Part shown: piece after piece, positions 28,756 to 31,639 of the stretch
Layout of the letters: each line of letters opens with the position of its first letter
Numbering within the stretch: position 1 is the stretch's first letter
Assembly (NCBI GenBank): GCA_002803225.1
Contig: NXFV01001551.1
Location: forward strand, 1 to 31,639
Source of the DNA: Gamarada debralockiae
Taxonomy: Eukaryota; Ascomycota; Leotiomycetes; Helotiales; Hyphodiscaceae
Reading direction: 5' to 3'
Length of the DNA stretch: 31,639 nucleotides
Notes under the pieces: model-generated
What the model was told of the DNA's origin: nothing
The model's database searches: none
Seen by the model: only the letters and a program-made list of their open reading frames with translations
Program-made: the position numbers and the translations under genes

Positions 28756-31639
28756 ATGGACTCTCTAGAGACTCATGTGGCGCCAGTCGGGTTGACACTC
28801 CTAAGTGACCCCCCAGAAGCGGTGATTGAGTACGTCAGGACTGTCAGTCTCACTCAAAGTCAACGCTAGAAATTGACTTGAACTAGTATAGTATTCGTTC
28901 ACGGACTTCAAGGGCACCCGCAGGATACCTGGACGTTAGATCCTAAGTCCGCTCGAAAATCCTATACGCAGGCCCTATCTCCTGCCTCGAAAGTCTTGAA
29001 AAGCGATAAGACTCGAGCCCATAGTCCCTTTCGCTTCTGGTCGAAGCACAAACACGCGGAGTCTAGACGCTCTGATAGGGAAGTAGAGGTAGACGAGGCA
29101 GGTAACAAAGAAGAGGAAGCGCAAGGAAAAGCTGTCTTCTGGCCAAAAGACTTACTCAAGGAGGATTTTCCCAAAGCTAGAGTAATGACCTTTGGCTACA
29201 ATACCAGTATCACGCAAGGCTACCGTTCAGCGCATCAAGGCAATATCTTCTCTCACGCGAGAGATCTTCTCTACAGGTTAGAGGCAAAGAGGAGGAACAC
29301 AGTGAAAAGAGACCTTGTCTTCATGGCGCATTCGCTCGGCGGGATATTGGTCAAAGAAGTTTTGCGACGCTCTGAAATCGATCCAGACCCCAAGATAAAT
29401 AGAGTATTCATGTCAACTACGGGCGTCTTCTTTTTTGGTACTCCCCATAGAGGAAGTAAGGATTGGGCCTCGTTCGGAGAAGGCATCGCTGCTGTTGCAG
29501 GTCGTCTGTTGGGTGTAGACACGAATGATAAAGTGATCCATGCGTTATTGCCCACTGGCTCTGAACTTGAACTCTGTCGGGAATCGTTCGCAGTTCAATG
29601 GGTAAAACGTGGAGACAGACTTATGGTGAGGACTTTTCAAGAGTCGAAAGGTGTTACGGGAATTCGATGGGGAGGATTTAATCAGCTGGTACTGTAGTGT
29701 CTCCCGTGGAGTCCCGCAATAGCTGACGAGAATAATAGATTGTGCCTCCGGACTCTTCTACGTTAGATCATCCTAACCAGCGCGCCCGCACAATAGATGC
29801 TGATCATATAGAGATGGTCAAATTCAGTGGGAAGAGTGATGGTAATTATGAAATGGTGAGAGATGACATCGAAGAGCTGGTCATTAAGGCGGAAGAAATA
29901 GCTGGCAAGATTGTGCCTGGTATGTAGTAATAGTATTTGTATGTAGTGTAATGACACTAATGCTGCCGTAGAACTTATGCATACACCGTCCTACTATCTT
30001 CCACTCTCTAGAAACCACCATTTCGTTGGTCGAAGCGCAGAACTCGATGAGCTGATGCAGAAGATGTTTGTGAATAAAGAATGTCAGAAGATGGCGCTCG
30101 TTGGCCTTGGCGGGATCGGCAAAACGCAAGTCGCGCTACAATTTGCGTATTCCGTGAAAGACGAGCAGCCAGAGCGCTCCATCTTCTGGGTTCCGGCTCT
30201 GAGCTTGGAGAGCTTTGAACAGGCGTGCGCTGAGATTGCAAGAATTCTGAGGATACCCCAGGCATTAGAAGACAAAGGAGACATTAAAGAGCTTGTCAAA
30301 CAACAGCTGAGCGCCATAACAGCAGGCAAATGGTTGTTGGTTATCGATAATGCGAACAATATGAATGTGTTGTTTGGAAGTAAACCGTCGAAAGGTGTGG
30401 TCGACTATTTGCCCGAAAGCGAGGATGGTCTAACTTTGTTCACTAGCCGCCACCAGACGGTAGCGCAATCACTGGTAGGCAGCGACGTGCTTGAGCTAAA
30501 GAAGATGACGGGGCAAGAGGCTGTCAACTTCCTAAAGAAGTCCTTAGTTCGGAAGGATCTGATTTGCGACAATGCGACCACGACAGAGCTCCTTATCGAA
30601 TTGGACTGTCTTCCATTAGCGATTGCGCAGGCAGCGGCGTACATTAATACGAAAAAGACATCCATTTCGGTGTACCTACGGCTTCTGAGGAACTCAGCCG
30701 AAGACGCCGTTAGCCTTATGAGTGAAGAGTTTGGCGACAACACGCGATACAAGGACTCGGCGAATGCAGTTGCAACGACATGGGTTGTGTCATTCAACCA
30801 GATTCTGGAGGATGATATGGCTGCGGCAGATCTTTTGGCGTTCATGTCGTGCATTGAGTGGAAAGCCATACCGCACTCAATACTGCCTGCGGTTGGGCCG
30901 GAAGCGCGAATGGTAAGTGCCATTGGCACGATCTGCTCGTACTCTTTGGCGGTCAAACGTAACAATGAGGACGTGTATGATATGCATAGGCTTGTGCACT
31001 TGGCGACAAGAATCTGGGTTCATCAGCATGGTCGGGGGACAGAGACGAGCGAGAAGGCAATCGAGCATCTTGCTAAGGTGTTTCCCTCCTCCGACTACAA
31101 GAATCGTGAGATATGGAGGGAATATTTGCCACATGCAGTACGGCTGTCAAAAATTGAGCAGGGAAAAGACATGAGAGAGAAGTACAGGTTGTTTCTGAAA
31201 GTTGGACTGTGTTTACTGCAAGACGGAAGGACCAGAGAAGCGGTCACGCGACTTGAGGAGTCGTATCGATGGAGAAAGAGTAAGCTGCCAGAAGACCATC
31301 TGGATCGGCTAGCATCAGAGCACGCGCTTGCTCGTGCTTATCAGGAAAATGGGCAAGTGAAGGAGGCGATGGAGATACTAAAACAGGTGGTCAAGATTGA
31401 AGGAACCACGCTAGCTGAGGATCATCCGAATCGGCTAGCATCGCAGCACGCACTTGCTCGTGCTTATCTGGCAAATGGGCAAGTGAAGGAGGCGATGGAG
31501 ATACTAGAGCAGGTGGTCAAGATCGAAGGAACCACGCTAGCTAAGGATCATCCGAGTCGGCTAGCATCGCAGCACGAGCTTGCTCGTGCTTATCAGGAAA
31601 ATGGGCAAGTGAAGGAGGCGATGGAGATACTAAAACAGG
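28756..31639 (+). CDS. NLR: SesB-like alpha/beta-hydrolase, NB-ARC NTPase, TPR repeats (3' end outside window)
   Basis: Fungal NLRs are STAND NTPases that sense non-self through C-terminal repeats and trigger an N-terminal effector. Exons are 28756-28829, 28887-29688, 29739-29919 and 29972 onward. Introns are 57, 50 and 52 bases with in-phase junctions (the first restores DIVFVHGLQGHP). Residues ~25-320 are a hydrolase: HGLQGHP, nucleophile elbow AHSLGG (Ser174), FFGTPHRGS and ADHIEM (His315). A charged Lys/Arg/Glu-rich insert lies at ~75-105. The NB-ARC has P-loop GLGGIGKT (397-404), Walker B LLVIDN (Asp478), CLPLAIAQAA and MHRLVH (690-695). The C-terminal region has TPR units; from residue 798 they are 42-residue copies (HALARAYQENGQVKEAMEIL) with nearly identical DNA. 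The frame is open at the window end, so the repeat number and stop are unknown. About 908 residues are visible, with no defect. Confidence 0.92.
31306..31639 (+). repeat. 126-bp tandem repeats encoding 42-residue TPR units
   Basis: Units start at 31306, 31432 and 31558 (the last cut at 82 bases by the window edge). Copies 1 and 2 differ at about 10 of 126 positions by my count. Copy 3 shares most of the visible sequence with both. Differences cluster at a few codons and several change the residue (Gln/Leu, Glu/Ala, Lys/Glu, Glu/Lys, Asn/Ser). The array lies in the sensor end of the NLR gene. Confidence 0.95.

Noticed and set aside
31306..31639. CRISPR-like or satellite interpretation of the 126-bp repeats
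   Set aside because: The repeats are contiguous, in frame, and encode TPR helices of an NLR.

Overview
The window reads as nuclear DNA of a filamentous ascomycete (Pezizomycotina). It has introns of about 50 bases with GT...AG ends and CTRAC-type branch sites, a p150-Glued dynactin subunit, a fungal-style NLR, F-box/LRR-like and ankyrin genes, and a secreted phytase-like esterase. The gene families resemble those of Leotiomycetes, but that is an inference from memory, not a measured placement.

Layout. 1-961 is the 3' end of an ankyrin-repeat gene cut by the window edge. 1763-3067 (minus) is an unrecognised multi-exon gene whose 3' end I could not close. 3463-7521 (minus) is an intact two-exon dynactin p150 gene, divergent from an intact five-exon F-box/LRR-like gene (7968-9684, plus). 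From about 10.8 to 19.5 kb, most coding sequence is decaying. It holds an F-box/LRR paralogue with stops and frame changes (10823-12271), an ankyrin pseudogene (14824-15640), a BAHD-type acyltransferase broken by two nonsense codons (15864-17285), a probable STAND/NLR N-terminal remnant (17648-18535) and a sulfotransferase-like remnant (18749-19501). Within this stretch sits one intact four-exon histidine phosphatase (12413-14395) with an extra cysteine-rich domain inserted in its catalytic domain.

20118-21795 (minus) is an intact three-exon secreted esterase-like phytase. About 570 bases upstream of it lies an inverted pair of CACGTG boxes. A probable intron-containing tRNA-His (22893-22991, minus) follows. 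Then come a large disordered conserved fungal protein (23831-26350), the mitochondrial flavinylation factor SDHAF2/Sdh5 (26766-27854), and a four-exon NLR (28756 to the window end). The NLR has an alpha/beta-hydrolase (SesB-like) N-terminus, an NB-ARC NTPase and TPR repeats whose 126-bp units are nearly identical, and it runs off the window.

How they work together. There is no biosynthetic cluster. Dynactin, SDHAF2 and tRNA-His are housekeeping. The NLR, F-box/LRR and ankyrin genes belong to fast-evolving accessory families tied to self/non-self recognition or protein turnover. Two secreted or secretory-pathway phosphatase-type enzymes (phytase-like and histidine phosphatase) have CACGTG boxes upstream, so phosphate control is possible but unproven. 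Gene models were assembled by eye from splice signals and reading-frame continuity.
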